Assembly: GCA_007922195.1 (NCBI GenBank)
Contig: ML682031.1
Span: 186,001 to 250,000, forward strand
Length of the DNA stretch: 64,000 nucleotides
Direction: 5' to 3'
DNA from: Podocnemis expansa
Lineage: Eukaryota > Chordata > Testudines > Podocnemididae
This document shows, one piece after another, positions 21,723 through 33,194 of this stretch. Positions within the stretch are counted from its first letter, which is position 1, and the number at the start of each line of letters is the position of its first letter. Below the pieces are notes generated by a model. That model saw only the letters and a program-made list of their open reading frames with translations. It had not been told where the DNA came from and ran no database searches. The translations under genes were made by a program, and so were the position numbers.

Positions 21723-21896
21723 TAGTAGTTCTCAACCACCATGTCGGGACACGTTACTGGGTTGCCATCCAGTGGTAAGTGTCATGCAGAGCTGGGAAAA
21801 TGGCTGGATTTGGCTGGGGGATTGACTGGTGTGTCCTGCAGGGTTGTGATACTCCACCACCAAGTGTGTCGTGACCCGCAAAAGGTTAAGAAACTG
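21723..21896. mobile_element. hAT-type MITE (174 bp)
   Basis: Ends are TAGTAGTTCTCAACCACC and AAAAGGTTAAGAAACTG. The 8-bp duplication ccctaagc (21715-21722) / ccctgagc (21897-21904) matches at 7 of 8. The interior ('cagagctggga...tggctggattt...gactggtgtgtcc') matches the 6472 copy in the same orientation, making a two-member family here. Confidence 0.85.
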
Positions 21897-21904
21897 CCCT
21901 GAGC

Positions 21905-22777
21905 AAACAAACTGTCTACTGGGAACCTTTGACTGGTTCAAGCTGTGCTAAGTGATGAGACCCCAACTCACTCTCTCTGGTGAAACCCACTTTTTCTCCT
22001 CAGACTTCATTCTCTCTCTCCCGTACTCCAAGTACAACTTTCTAAACCTAACATGGAATTAAACTTGGGCTAGATTTCCCCAATACAAACTGTGTAATAT
22101 TGTAACCGTTTGGTTGTTTTCCTCTCATTGTATGGTGGGATGAGTTTTATAGACCTGGAAATAAAATAAAACTTTTATAATCAAGCTGGTTGTCAGACTC
22201 TCTCCAAAACTTTGTGCACTCCTTTGTATTCTTGGTTTCCCTACCTTGCGCTGCAGCACTCCTCCTTTTACCTCAGCCAAAGATCCCGGTAATGCCCCCA
22301 AAATCCTATGGAGTTTGCTCATTAAGGGGTAACCACTGGAACAATTGCAAAATGAAAGTGGGGACAGCAACATGCTGGACCTGAGGCACCTAAGGGGGGC
22401 TGTGAGGTGCTGAGTAACCAGCCTACTTAGTTCAGAGACACAGAAAGGATCAGATGCGAGTGCTGATAGATCTGGTTTGCCCAGATACACTCTATTAACC
22501 TGACCCTGGGAAACTTAGGTTCTGCAGGTAGCTCCACGGGGGGGGGACTTTCAGAAGGGAGAAGTAAATCTCCATATAAAAAACACAAGTAGAACAAGCA
22601 GTACATTAACGAAGTTACAACTCCCCACCTCCCAAGGAAAGTAACCCTAATAAATAAGTGTATACCAAGGCGGTAGACAAATCTGGTAATAAGAGTGTGT
22701 CTCCACGCAAAAGAACTTACTACCTAAATATAAAATGAGAGAGGACAAGCGGATGCAGACAGGCAAAGGGAGCACAA
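21905..22777. other. Unassigned non-coding DNA
   Basis: No supported gene. An antisense open frame of 121 codons at 22125-22490 has a Ser/Leu-rich composition and no domain features; I regard it as chance. Confidence 0.4.
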
Positions 22778-22912
22778 GAAATAAGACAAGACCAATAGTC
22801 AATCTAGCTCAGTATTGTCTCTTCTGAGAATGGCCAATGCCAGACACTTCAGAGGGAATGAACAGAACAGGTCGTCACATCAAGTGATCCAGCTCTCTGT
22901 CACCCACCAATC
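22778..22912 (-). mobile_element. CR1 LINE 3' end, antisense
   Basis: 'aagaccaatagtcaatctag', 'gagaatggccaatgccagac' and 'gaatgaacagaacaggtcgt' are the complement of the same CR1 3' subfamily as the copies at 17957 and 52606. Short and worn. Confidence 0.72.
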
Positions 22913-23679
22913 ATACTATATCAGCATGACCTTGGCATACAAGCTGAACAACAGATTTTAGAAACAGATTTTCAAACACTGGCTGCCAGTTTTACCCTGG
23001 TAGCTATCATGAGCGAAATATAGGCTGCTTGTGTAGCTATGAACTTGTTTTGCCAGTGTGATTAGGTGGGGACATGTCTACACATATTAACCTGCTCCTG
23101 AAATTATTGCAGAGATAAAAACGGAAGCTTGCTCGAAAGCTGGAGTCAGTATTTCCCCAGGGGTGAGGTTCTAATAATCAGAAAATACATATTTTTCTTT
23201 TTAAAGGATTTGTTATGCTTAGAATTCATCTGGAACCAAAAAAATATCCATTAAACATTGAACATTCAATAACCAACATTGCTTGTACCAATCCCCGTAA
23301 TGGAAATCACTCAGTAAGAAAAATAGGGCTTAGGCCAACCACAGATGGACGTGTTCAGAAAATTCTTTCAAAATTATTTTTAATAAACTTTCCAAAATGA
23401 AGATATTCACAGTGAGAGATGCACTCTGTCTCTGTTTACATTAAGGAAACTTTTCATTTCCAGATGAAGTTAGGACAATACATGAGCAGGAGAGCACACC
23501 AAGCCTGGTGAATATAATAGTCTTTTTTCCTTATCATAAACTACACTTTCCAATCTTTTTAAAAGCACTGAATTCAAGAACTTTCTGTAAATTACCTGAA
23601 GAGCAGAATCTCAAATATCTGAAATTAAAACCACAAACTGTGATCTATTTCAGAGCTTAAAGGACAGAATGAAGAGAGA
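22913..23679. other. Unassigned non-coding DNA
   Basis: Around 22985-23095 a 'tagctat...gtgtagctat...ggggacatgtctacaca' arrangement hints at a decayed DNA transposon edge, but no partner end is clear. The remainder is featureless AT-rich DNA. Confidence 0.35.
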
Positions 23680-23960
23680 GGAATTCTGGCTTCCATTCCC
23701 AGTCCTGCCAGTGACCAGATGTACGACAACTGGCTAGTCACAAATTCTCTGCTTTGCCATTTGTAAAATGGGTAAAAAACTCACCTATCTTTGCTCTATA
23801 CCTGTTGTGAGAGGTGATAAGAGGCTTCAAATCCCACTGGAGAGTGGTCATCATGTCACAGAACAAGGCCCTTAATATCGTTAAATGGCTTGGAGATCTT
23901 GGCCTGAAATATGCCTTAAATTATTTGTTGTATTATTAATTGCTGTATAATTACTAGTAT
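23680..23960 (+). mobile_element. MIR-like SINE with LINE-type tail
   Basis: Landmarks in MIR order: 'ttcccagtcctgccagtgac', then 'ctctgctttgccatttgtaa', 'aatgggtaaaaaactcacct', 'tgttgtgagaggtgataaga' and an ATT-rich end near 23940. Ancient and diverged, unrelated to the younger hAT layer. Confidence 0.65.
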
Positions 23961-24192
23961 TATTTCCCTCTTCTTGTCTTTACACCCAAGCCTTTCAACT
24001 GGCACAGACATTAAACACATTTTTTACAAATGCCAAAAGGAAGCTAAGTCCCATTTTCAAAAGATATTGAGTCACTTTGGAGCCTACATCACTAAGGTAC
24101 TTTTGAAAATTTTATCCATCAACCCTAACTAGTGTTCTTTACACATGACCTGAAAACTGAATTCATTAACCAAGATTCCTTATACACACAAC

Positions 24193-24379
24193 CACTGTTC
24201 CCTCAAAGCTGTGTGCATGAGCGTGTGTACACAGGTCATGAAACCTGCGCACACAACAAAATAAAAGTGCGCACAAAAAAATTCAATAGTGTTAATATTG
24301 GCGCTCACAAAGAAATGTTCTTGTGCACACAAAGGAATTGTTTGCACACACAGTCTACGAGTAATTAGAGGGAACGTTG
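24193..24379. mobile_element. hAT-type MITE (187 bp)
   Basis: Ends are CACTGTTCCCTCAAAGC and AATTAGAGGGAACGTTG. The 8-bp duplication cacacaac (24185-24192) / cagacaac (24380-24387) matches at 7 of 8. The interior is rich in 'gcgcacaca'-type purine/pyrimidine alternation. No coding capacity. Confidence 0.82.
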
Positions 24380-24387
24380 CAGACAAC

Positions 24388-26539
24388 CCTCCAGAAAGGT
24401 GTTGCTTTTCTGCAAGAATCACTTGCACCCCCCAAAAGATCAGGACACTGTCAACCAAAGATTTACGGAACTTCCTCTTCCCTACATTCTCCTCCTCCAA
24501 CTGTGCAGCAATGAATTTTTAATGTCATGTTTTAAGATCTAATGAAAAAGTGATAAGGATTGACTTTAGCTCTGGCTCCTTCTCACTCGGTGCTGGTCTG
24601 TTGATCAACAAGAAAAGAGGCCCTTCAGAGCAGATTTGGAATGGGGACAGAAGAGCTAAACTCAACCTCAAAAAAGCACCGAGGGAAGAGGCGCTAACGG
24701 AGCTTTAATGCACAGTGTAAAACTGGATGGGGGCAAGGACAGCACAGACCATTATTTCCAGTGATGCACAGGTTTGCTGTTAGCTCCAGTTGCATGGGCG
24801 TGCTACTGTCTGTCATGCTATGCCAGGATGCTGACACACCCACGGTGTTTCATCCACGCAGAACAGAAATTAAAAACAGAAAGGATTCATTGTATATTAA
24901 GTCAGACCTGTTCCTCCACCAATGGCTAACGGTTGTGTCTATCATTCAGAGCTCCAAGAGGACAACGAGGGCCTCAGATCTTGCAGATTCTGTGAAGTGC
25001 TGAGCATCCTCGGAGAAAGGGTCTGTTCTTTACAATTCCCCTTATCCAGCTCCTCACATGATCAGCCCCATAACTGGCAAATTTTTAAAAAATACTCTTC
25101 TCTACCCCTATTTATATCAAGTTGGAGGGGAGAAATACATGATTGACAATCCCAGTGGTGACACTGGGTTTCAGATGGAATTGCACAGGCTCCCTTGACA
25201 ACTGAACCAGTGGGTGAATTTAAGGCTGGAGAAAGGTGCCAGCCATCTGATATGGGATTGGTGGGCAAAGCCTTTCAAAGCAATGAGATGCTTGTTTGCT
25301 CAGCTGCAGGAGGGACCACAGAACCCACAAATCACAGAGGGCAAAAAAAATGAAAGCCAGGTCCAGGGCACAGCTCCACACTGACATCCCTGGAAACTAA
25401 GACCTCTGACTACCCACAGAACACGTACAGCACAGGTAACTCTCATAGGAGCTACTCATCAATGTTCTAGAAATGGTGTGGCTGCTCTGATTCAGAAAGG
25501 AGAGACAAGGAGAGAGATGGTTTTTGAGACGCAGACATTCACCTGTTAGAGAATGGAATGAGAAGCAACAGCTCATTCCACATACAATCGCCAAAGTACA
25601 CTGCCTTCAACTTGCGATAAATCTCTTAATGAAGATTTGACAACCTTCATACAGTAAATAGGCAATACAGGAATTCCTAAATATCTTCACAATTCATTAG
25701 CATTCATGTAAATACTAAATTAACATTTGACTTATAAATAACACTCCTAAAGAAAGGAATCATATCCTCTAAGGAATATGAATAAAAGCAATCTGCAAGT
25801 AGATGAATATTGACTTAGGGTGAGGTTAAGAGTGCTCTTAAATAATATATGTAAGGCGGCAACTCAGATGGACATAAAATTCATTTTTCTTGCTAAACCA
25901 TTCACACAGTAATAACCCAATTGAGGAAACAGAGTTTATGTGGTGGAGCCATTACTTAAACAAAGCTGGCTTGGGTTAAAATGCAACAATTTGGAGCAGT
26001 GATATTATGTGCTATTTTACATTGTGATTGGTAGCAAAATTCAACATTGATTTTTAAATAACACACTGGTAAAATGTTGATAGCTGATGGATTTTTTTTG
26101 CCTTTTTCCCTTGACCTTTAAAATCCCATGAGGTTGTGCTAAATAGTCCAATGGTTTATCACCTCTGTTTACTATGGCAGTTTTATTATCAATAAAGGCA
26201 GCATTTGAAAACCCTATCAAAAGAATGGCTGGTGACATGAACACTTAATTACCTAAATCATGGCCTGACAATAGTGCTGTTCCTTTTTGAAACTGGCATT
26301 TTTCCCCCCCAAAATACATTCAATTCATTTTGTTCCTGACATAAAACAAGCTTGCACAAAACACTGAAGAATATAAAGTACAAAACACTTCTTTGAGAGT
26401 AAGGATGAGCATCTAAGTTAAGGCACATACAAGGGACTCAGGAGATGGTGATTCAGTTCCTGAGTTCCACCCTAAATCACATACTGAAAGTTAAATGGAT
26501 GTGGAAGCAAGCTGGTGGAGCAGTGCCAGCATGCTCAGC
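24388..26539. other. Unassigned non-coding DNA
   Basis: About 2.1 kb without recognised repeat ends. The 25600-26250 part is AT-rich and repeat-free to my eye. Open frames are short, overlapping and without motifs. Confidence 0.4.
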
Positions 26540-26800
26540 AGTGCATAGGATCAATTACTTTCTCTCACTCTGCTTTAGTTCCCAATTTGTAAAACAGCAA
26601 AGCTAAAAATGTTTTACTCCTACCCCTTGTCCGTCTTGCCTATTCAGACTGTAGGCTCTTTGGGGCAGGAAGTCTCCCTTACTAAGTGCATGCACAGTGC
26701 TAAATGCAGTGAACTGGTGGTTGAGGCCTCTGTGTATTACCACAATACTGGTAACAAGTAACAATCCTGCACTGGCAGAGACAGGATGGATGATCTAATA
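26540..26800 (+). mobile_element. L2/MIR-like LINE tail
   Basis: The sequence 'cagactgtaggctctttggg' followed by 'gcaggaagtctccc' and 'tgcacagtgctaaatgcagt', then 'taccacaatactggtaac', is the conserved tail of old L2-type LINEs. Preceding 'cccaatttgtaaaacagcaa' extends the match upstream. Confidence 0.6.
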
Positions 26801-28039
26801 TTTTTCCATTGCTAGCTTCCATGGTTTCCTATAATGAGGAAAGGGTTTAAATTATTTCCATTCAGAAGCTGACGACACGCCAACTAGCACTGGGAAAAGG
26901 GCTTAAACGCCATGGTGACTGGACAACAAACAGGATGGACAGAGATTCTGTACAACAGCATGAATCTAAGAACACAGCAAACTGATCTGAAATCCACTCC
27001 TATAAGGCAGAAAGGTTTTCACTGTTTAATGGTTTCCATTTGAGTTTCTCAAATGCTGTTTCAGTTGGAGAGAAATGGCTGGGTCTCTAATGTGTCCTTC
27101 GAAGGCTGCAGGATCCGATGCACTGTGATTCTCAACGGCTAATTGCCTCAACATCAAGTTTGTCAGAAGATGCCTGTTTTGCGGAAATTAAGATCAACTT
27201 CTGGCTTTTCTGGTTCTGTAAAGGACCATTTGCAAACACACTGGAGTGCCGACGGATGCAAAGCCACGTTATTTAAACTGCCTCCAAAATAGAGTATAAT
27301 TCAGATGCCATCCAGGTATTGTAAGGAAGTAGAAGAGGCAAAGTTAAGTGAACTCTTGGAATTTGTCTATGACACTGGTGAGAAAACTACTCTTATAACA
27401 CATCCCAGAACTGGGGATTGGAGAGGAGTTAGCTTGGGGCAGAGAGGAAAAGAAGGAAGAGAGGGACTGGGAGAAGAAGAGGAGATGGAGTAAGTTTGTG
27501 GGCAGAGCCACCTTGGAAGTGGAGCAGACCAGAGAGGTTGAATGCAGTTGGAGACGGAGCTGGTCTGGTGGGGGGTAGATGGAAACATGGCACTCCCTCC
27601 CTGTCCACATCGTGGCTGGTCTAGAGGCTAAATGGAGTTGGGGGAGGAGTGAGGCTGGGCCAAAGCAGGCCCGTGGGTAGAGCAGGGCAGGAAGAGCGGC
27701 ATTCCCACCTCACCCCCCAGCAGCTGGCCACTAGGGGGGCACACCCCAGTTTGGGATCACTAATACGGGGATGAAGGTGTTGTAAATTGAGCTTAATTCA
27801 TGCAGCAACTCACAAGCATTCAATAAAGTCTATCTACATACTAAACACGTTCTTCTGTAATCCCGATACCTATCTTAGCAGTGCTAACACATAGGTGAAC
27901 CAGATTACTTCCAGACGTGTATTTTTCACTCTTCAGTTGAGACCTAAGGACCTTTGTGTGAGCTGGCACTGCTGCATCAGTACTGCAGAGACAAAACCAT
28001 TCAAATGTTAACTAATTAAGGGAAGGGATCCTGAATAGT
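26801..28039. other. Unassigned DNA with a purine-rich GC tract
   Basis: 27400-27720 is strongly purine-skewed on + and rich in gga/gag runs. At about 27738-27755 'ccccagtttgggatcacta' resembles the right end of a hAT element, but no credible left end or target duplication was found. Confidence 0.4.
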
Positions 28040-28234
28040 TTATTGGAAAAGGATGCAAGAGTTGGGAAAATAAGTATTCCTCATAGGAAAACCTGAATAA
28101 ATTGAAAAGTCGCTCAGCTGCGTTGCTAGGGTTTCTGCCGCCGCCCTGCAGCGCAGCAGATGACAGATGATTACGCCTGCACAGAAGAGTGACGTCAGCA
28201 GTGCAGTGCGACGGCCTAGCAGCGCAGTCCCCAT
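28040..28234 (-). CDS. Possible first coding exon with signal peptide
   Basis: On the minus strand an ATG at 28234-28232 sits in a good initiation context (gccaaaATGG). The reading starts MGTALLGRRTALLTSLF: a short basic n-region (Arg8, Arg9) followed by a hydrophobic stretch, residues 10-27 (TALLTSLFCAGVIICHLL), then charged residues. That is the shape of a secretory signal or a type II membrane anchor. The frame stays open for 64 codons to a stop at 28040; an in-frame upstream ATG would add 12 residues. The CpG-rich patch covers the start. I do not recognise the protein, and no consensus splice donor stands out (CAG/GTTTTC near residue 46 is the best). It could equally be chance coding within a CpG-rich repeat. 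Confidence 0.25.
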   Translation of the reverse strand: MGTALLGRRTALLTSLFCAGVIICHLLRCRAAAETLATQLSDFSIYSGFPMRNTYFPNSCILFQ

Positions 28235-28280
28235 TTTGGCGCCCCTCAAACGTCGGCGCCCCCCCTGCAACGCTTACTTC
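28105..28280. promoter_or_regulatory. Isolated CpG-rich patch with CRE and E2F-like sites
   Basis: About 15 CpG dinucleotides fall within roughly 175 bases, in a window where CpG is otherwise scarce. It holds a perfect palindromic cAMP-response element TGACGTCA (28190-28197), an E2F-like TTTTGGCGCC (28234-28243) and gccgccgcc. These are promoter-type motifs, and the patch overlaps the start of the minus-strand frame at 28234. It is short for a CpG island and could be part of an unrecognised GC-rich repeat. Confidence 0.4.
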
Positions 28281-28299
28281 ACTTACCATGTTGCATTAT

Positions 28300-29350
28300 C
28301 CCTGAAGTCGTTAGCGTTGAGACAAGTGCAATACCTAAGAATGGATCCTTCCCTGAAGGCAAGATGAGGGCACTGAAGGCATGAATTGTTGCTCAGCGTA
28401 TTTAACAGAGGGTATTGATAATGACCACTGGAACACTGGCATTTTGAATGACTCGTTGGGATTCACCGATTGGAAACATGCCCAGAACAAAATCAATGGG
28501 AGCAGAATCTTTAGTACTGGGATCTTCAGGGATGCTGGATTTTAACAGCATTGTGTCCCTCTCTTTAGAGAGCAATACATCTGCCTTCATGATCCCGAAA
28601 AAGCAAAGAGAAAAACACTATCGTTATTAAGCTCGATTGAATTTTGGAACTGTCATCTTTGATGATGGCCTTGTAAACTATAATTTGAGAATCCCAGTGG
28701 GTAAAAATAAATCAAAATAAAAAGCCTCATACTTGGTTATACTGTAACGTTTATCTGTATATACTAGGCTCCTGTGAGCACAGAGAATGCTGTAAATTGC
28801 AAGGTGATGGAGTAGCAGATAAATGTGCAAAGTAAAGCTGCCTCTCAATCATCATGCAGAAAGCAAACCAGACTACAGGCTTCTTGCCTGCATCCAAACC
28901 TAAGGCTACACTATTAATACTGAGACAGGAAAATGTCCTGAATGCATTCCCAGTTCCAGCCATCCACCATTTGCTCTTTAATTGGATTCCCCTGCAGGAC
29001 AGACCCACAGAAAATTTAAGAGGAAGGGGCAGGAAGGCATTTCTTGTTTTGACCCAGTTTCTCCTTTTGCTGGTTATTTGCCTGTAAAATAATGGATGTC
29101 CTCTATTTTTGCTATCTGCTGAATGTCAGCTCCTGCACTAACTATTTCTGTCATCAATTACCAGCTTCACGGGAAGCCATTAACATGGCCATACTTTCGT
29201 CAGAGTTTTAAAAGTTCTGGATGCGAGGCAGGTAAAACGCTTAAGATGACAGCAGAGCAGCAGGGGGTCCTCAAACAGAAGGGCTGCTTTCGTTTCCTGC
29301 AGTTTTTGCTAAAATGATTGCCTCTGTTCCCTACAATTATACCACGCATT
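28300..29350. other. Unassigned non-coding DNA
   Basis: No repeat termini recognised. If 28234 is a real start on the minus strand, its promoter would extend into the first part of this interval. Confidence 0.35.
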
Positions 29351-29354
29351 TCAA

Positions 29355-29640
29355 ATGCCTGTGGGTACATCTTCACTGCAATCAAAGACCTGCAGCACAT
29401 TTGTAGCTGTCCCAGCTCTGCTGACGTGGGTTCACGGGGTTCAGGTGGTGGGACTGCAAAATGGCAGTGCAGAGATTCAGGCTCAGGTTAGACTTGGGGC
29501 TCTGACACCACACAATGGGTAAGTCTCCAGCCTCAATGTGAATGCCCCACTGGTATTTTTAGCCCTGGGAATCTGAGTCAGCTGATTCACCTGTTTTATT
29601 AATCGTGGACTCATACAGCATGGACGGCTGAGGGTACTGG
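29355..29640. mobile_element. Nonautonomous element with 'tacatcttcactgca' terminus
   Basis: The left end reads 'gtgggtacatcttcactgca', followed by 'gtagctgtcccagctctgct' and 'gacgtgggttcacggggttc'. I remember a turtle element, a palindromic MITE, with this start and a mirrored end. Only the left half is clear here; the right half is worn. A related copy is at 42340. Confidence 0.45.
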
Positions 29641-30390
29641 CTTGCATGTACGTGGGCAGAATCCTGTATTGAGCCTCAATTCCCCATTCCCCTCACACAC
29701 ACACTCCATTCCCAGGTCCAAAACCTCAGCTGCCTCCTGATGTTTTTACCTTATTCTTCACTGAACTATCAAAGCCTGAGACAATAGCATACCAAAAAAC
29801 CCTAAAAGCTTTGCTTAGCTCCTTCATGATAGTGGTCCTATGGCTTCCCAATCATGCATCCTTTTCCCTTCCCCTCCCTCATTACCGGATTCCAGAGCCC
29901 AGGCTGCAGCCGAAGGGGGAATATCTACCCCGCTGTTTTTAGAATGGTATGTGAGCCCAGGCACTCAAGGCAGTTGACCTAGACTCTTGGAGTCACTGCC
30001 CCCCCCCTTTTTTTTTTTGCACAATGGGGTTGTAACATATATTGAAGCCAAAACAAGAGACTGCACCCGTCTGTCTGCCAGGGTTAGCCTAACAGCTCTG
30101 TACTTCCCCATAAGATCCTCAAGTCTAACACCTGACCAAATGGGGTTGGGGATTCAACTCTGGATCTGAATTCTGCAAATGAGCTGTATCTAAGCCCAGA
30201 CTTCTCTGGTGTATTCTAAATCTAGATCTTGATATAAATTATGAAAAATTTGTACAACATACGGTGGTTTATCAAAAACCAAAATACAATTCTTGCCACA
30301 AGGAGCAGCTTATTAGCATTCAGGGCTACTGCTGTGGTGCTCAGGAGAAGTGCCACTAAATGGAGAAGTAGGATGTATGTGGTTGTATCG
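29641..30390. other. Unassigned non-coding DNA
   Basis: A C9/T11 homopolymer junction sits at about 30000-30020. Otherwise no recognised features. Confidence 0.4.
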
Positions 30391-30394
30391 GTCT

Positions 30395-30590
30395 GAAATA
30401 TCACGGCTATCTGCAGTGTCCTAGCTTTGTCAGTCTCAGGATGTCAGAAAGATAAGGCTCTCTTTTATCGGGCCAATCTCTTGATTAGCTTTCACAGGTC
30501 TGATGAAAAGCTTGGAAGCGTGTCTCTCTAACCAACAGCAGAAGTTGGTCCAATAAAAGATATTACCTCACCCCTCTGTCTTTGAAAAAC
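30395..30590. mobile_element. Penelope-like tail with inverted junction
   Basis: 30395-30490 reads as the antisense of the PLE 3' end (complement of 'gacc...cacggcta', then 'cttttatcgggccaa'). 30495-30590 reads as the sense of the same end ('agaagttggtccaataaaag' then 'atattacctcacc'). The two orientations meet near 30490. A CTGATGA core (30500-30506) marks the hammerhead-like position. The sense part matches the copy at 56 kb. Confidence 0.6.
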
Positions 30591-31853
30591 TAACAGATAT
30601 TCCACAAAAGGAATGCTGTGAATCCAAAACTGACTTGATATTTACTGGCCTGGAAGGGAGGAAATTCAATTGACGTTTGGAATAAGAGACTTTGAAATCA
30701 CGATAGTGCTGTCTCACTTGGACAGTTTTCTGAAATGACACAGGAGAAGCACAGCCGTGATCCACACTAATACAGTATGGTATTCAGGTGAAATTCATGC
30801 TAATGGGAATGATCCTAGAGTCAGCTACAGTGCAAAATGGCGCTTTGCACAGAATTGTTTCACATAGTTTTGCCACAACACTTCAGTTCTCATCTCCATC
30901 GTTTCCAACCCACTGCCTAATTTCACACCAAAACCATTTAGAGGGAGAAAGGTGATTTCTGTCATCTAAAAATGGCAAATATTATTCAGTGATAAGCATA
31001 ATCATCACTTAATAATTTGAAAGGACACAAAGATGTCATTTTAGCTACACTGCACAAATCTAACTGTACAGGACAGCTGCAAGGAAGCATTCCTAACTTG
31101 GAGAACTGTACAGCCAATTCTGATTTTCTAACAATTAATCATTGTCTTGGGCATTAATTTTCTCTCTCTACTGTAAAACCTGGGATTGCACAACATGCCA
31201 AATGGAGCTACTTGCTTAACAAGACAAATGGATTTTACTGACTTAATCAAGAATAATAACAACTCGATATCTCATTTCTTCATAGCGGGCAAGTATAAGC
31301 CCTGGGGGAAGTGAAGAAAGGGAAACCAATGTAAAATACAGTCCATAAATTATAAGAGTTTATTAAAGAAACTCAAAGAGAAGCAGGTTTCAGAATTAAA
31401 GGCCTAATTTCTGCATGGCTCCTAGCAAGCAGGAAAATATTGATCTATAACAAATGAAGCTAGGTTTCTAAAGATAATATTTCAGAAGTAAGTCCATAAT
31501 TCTCTTTCAACTGAGGGCATTACTCCGCTACACTATGTTTGATGGGATAGGAAGCAAAAGGTGACTACTTTTATTTAATTTTTTTGGCCAAGTGACAGTC
31601 TACAATGTTCCTTTGGCATGGTGCTATGATGTACAGCTTCTATGGTCCATTGCTCTTGGAGGCAGTAACCCAGCTTCTCTGGGAGGAAGGTCTCCCTCGG
31701 TATCATCTTTCCCTCAGCAGAAAGAATGAGCCTTGAACAACATGAATTTTGATGCAAAGAGTAAGCAAGATCAAGTTAGGAGGAACACAGCAGTCCAGCC
31801 TGCCACAAATAATTCACAATTTCAACTACAATGCAACTTCGCTGGTACAGCAG
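30591..31853. other. Unassigned non-coding DNA
   Basis: AT-rich sequence without recognised repeats or exons. Confidence 0.45.
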
Positions 31854-31861
31854 TTTACACA

Positions 31862-32356
31862 CAGGGGTTAAACTATAATTTGGTGGGTCCCAGAACCCTC
31901 TGGCATGGGTGGGCTCCCCAATACCCGTCTGCAGAACACTAGCCCCTGCCCTAACACCCACAGCAAACACACAGGCACAGATGCACACACAGATACATCC
32001 CTCCCTGCCACTAAACCCGCAGCAGCCCCCCACAAAGCCCTTACCTCGGCTGTTTGCAGGCTGGCTGACTGGCCAGAAGCTGCTTCCAGCTACAAGCTGC
32101 TCCTCCCTGCAGGAGGGAGATTCACAAACTCCCAGCCTGTGGTGGCTCTCTGCTGGCTGGGATTAAGGTGGAGCAGGGTTTGAAGTGCAGCCACCAAAAT
32201 GCTGCATTCCAGCTGCTCCTGCTACTTTTAGAGGGGTCCCGTAAAGCAGCGTTCCTATGCCTTTCTCTATTTTTAGGGGCCCCGGAATGCACCCAGCCCA
32301 AAAATAGAGGGCCCTGGAACTGCGTTCCAATGCGTTCCCCCTTACTTTAACCCTTG
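31862..32356. mobile_element. hAT-type element (495 bp), perfect 8-bp duplication
   Basis: Ends are CAGGGGTTAAACTATAA and TTACTTTAACCCTTG. The flanks are identical 8-mers tttacaca (31854-31861 and 32357-32364). Inside, 'ctatttttaggggccccgga' is followed by its inverted counterpart 'cccaaaaatagagggccc', giving an internal hairpin. The element at 37955 is a relative in the opposite orientation. No transposase sequence is visible. Confidence 0.88.
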
Positions 32357-32364
32357 TTTACACA

Positions 32365-33190
32365 CAAACTATTCTCTATACCGCTTCACAGAGCTACAAA
32401 GGCGGCGGGGGGGGGGGAGAGCAATAAAGAAAAAACTGTTTTCAGATGAGATATGAAATGACTTGCTGAATGACACAAGGATCTCACCTATTTTCTCCTA
32501 CTAGCAGCTTGAACCCTCCTCTGAGGCTTCTGATGTTGGGCACTGTTGGAGAGAGGGTACTGCCTTAGACAGACAACTCACCAAGTGTGCCAATTCCCCT
32601 GTTCCTATGAAACCAACAAATAGAGGGAGTTAACATAGTGAAGATTCTTGTACCAACATTGTTCAGATTGTGAGAATATGAAACACGGAGGCCAAGGCTG
32701 ACATGTAGAGTGAAGAGCTGAGAGATAAGACATCAATGAGGTAGGTACGCTGGACTAAATAAGCAGAAGGCTTCAAAAACCAAAAGGAGAAAATTTTGAG
32801 CTATGAATTATATTCATTACTATTAGCAATAAAGCTATAATTTACAAATCCTAAGGAAGTTTCTCTAAGACTGAATTCTCTGAATTCAAAACCACTGGTT
32901 CAGTTCTGATTTTATTTTATTGTTCCTCATACTATTATTAAACAGCCATGTACTATAGACATGACAAAACTGAAGAAAAAACTAAAGTATGTCCAATGTG
33001 GGCTAAGACAGGCCAAAGATGTGCCTCTGAGGAGTCTACACTAATGCATGTAAGAGACACATATCAGTTGAAAGAGAAATGAAATTACCTTCCCTTCACA
33101 AGACCAGCACTGCAGTCCTTTCATGTGCCGACAAATAAAAGCAAACCCAAAATTTTAACTAGAAGTGCATGATCCAAGTGTTTAGGAAAG
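32365..33190. other. Unassigned DNA with a G-run
   Basis: A poly-G tract (about 32402-32418) follows directly after the hAT element. The rest shows nothing recognisable. Confidence 0.4.
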
Positions 33191-33194
33191 ATTA

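Noticed and set aside
22125..22490. 121-codon antisense open frame
   Set aside because: Ser/Leu-rich without hydrophobic, repeat or catalytic features; overlapping frames on the other strand are equally long.
27373..27756. A hAT element over the purine-rich tract
   Set aside because: The right end (gtttgggatcacta) is suggestive, but the proposed left end is poor and the flanking 8-mers do not match.
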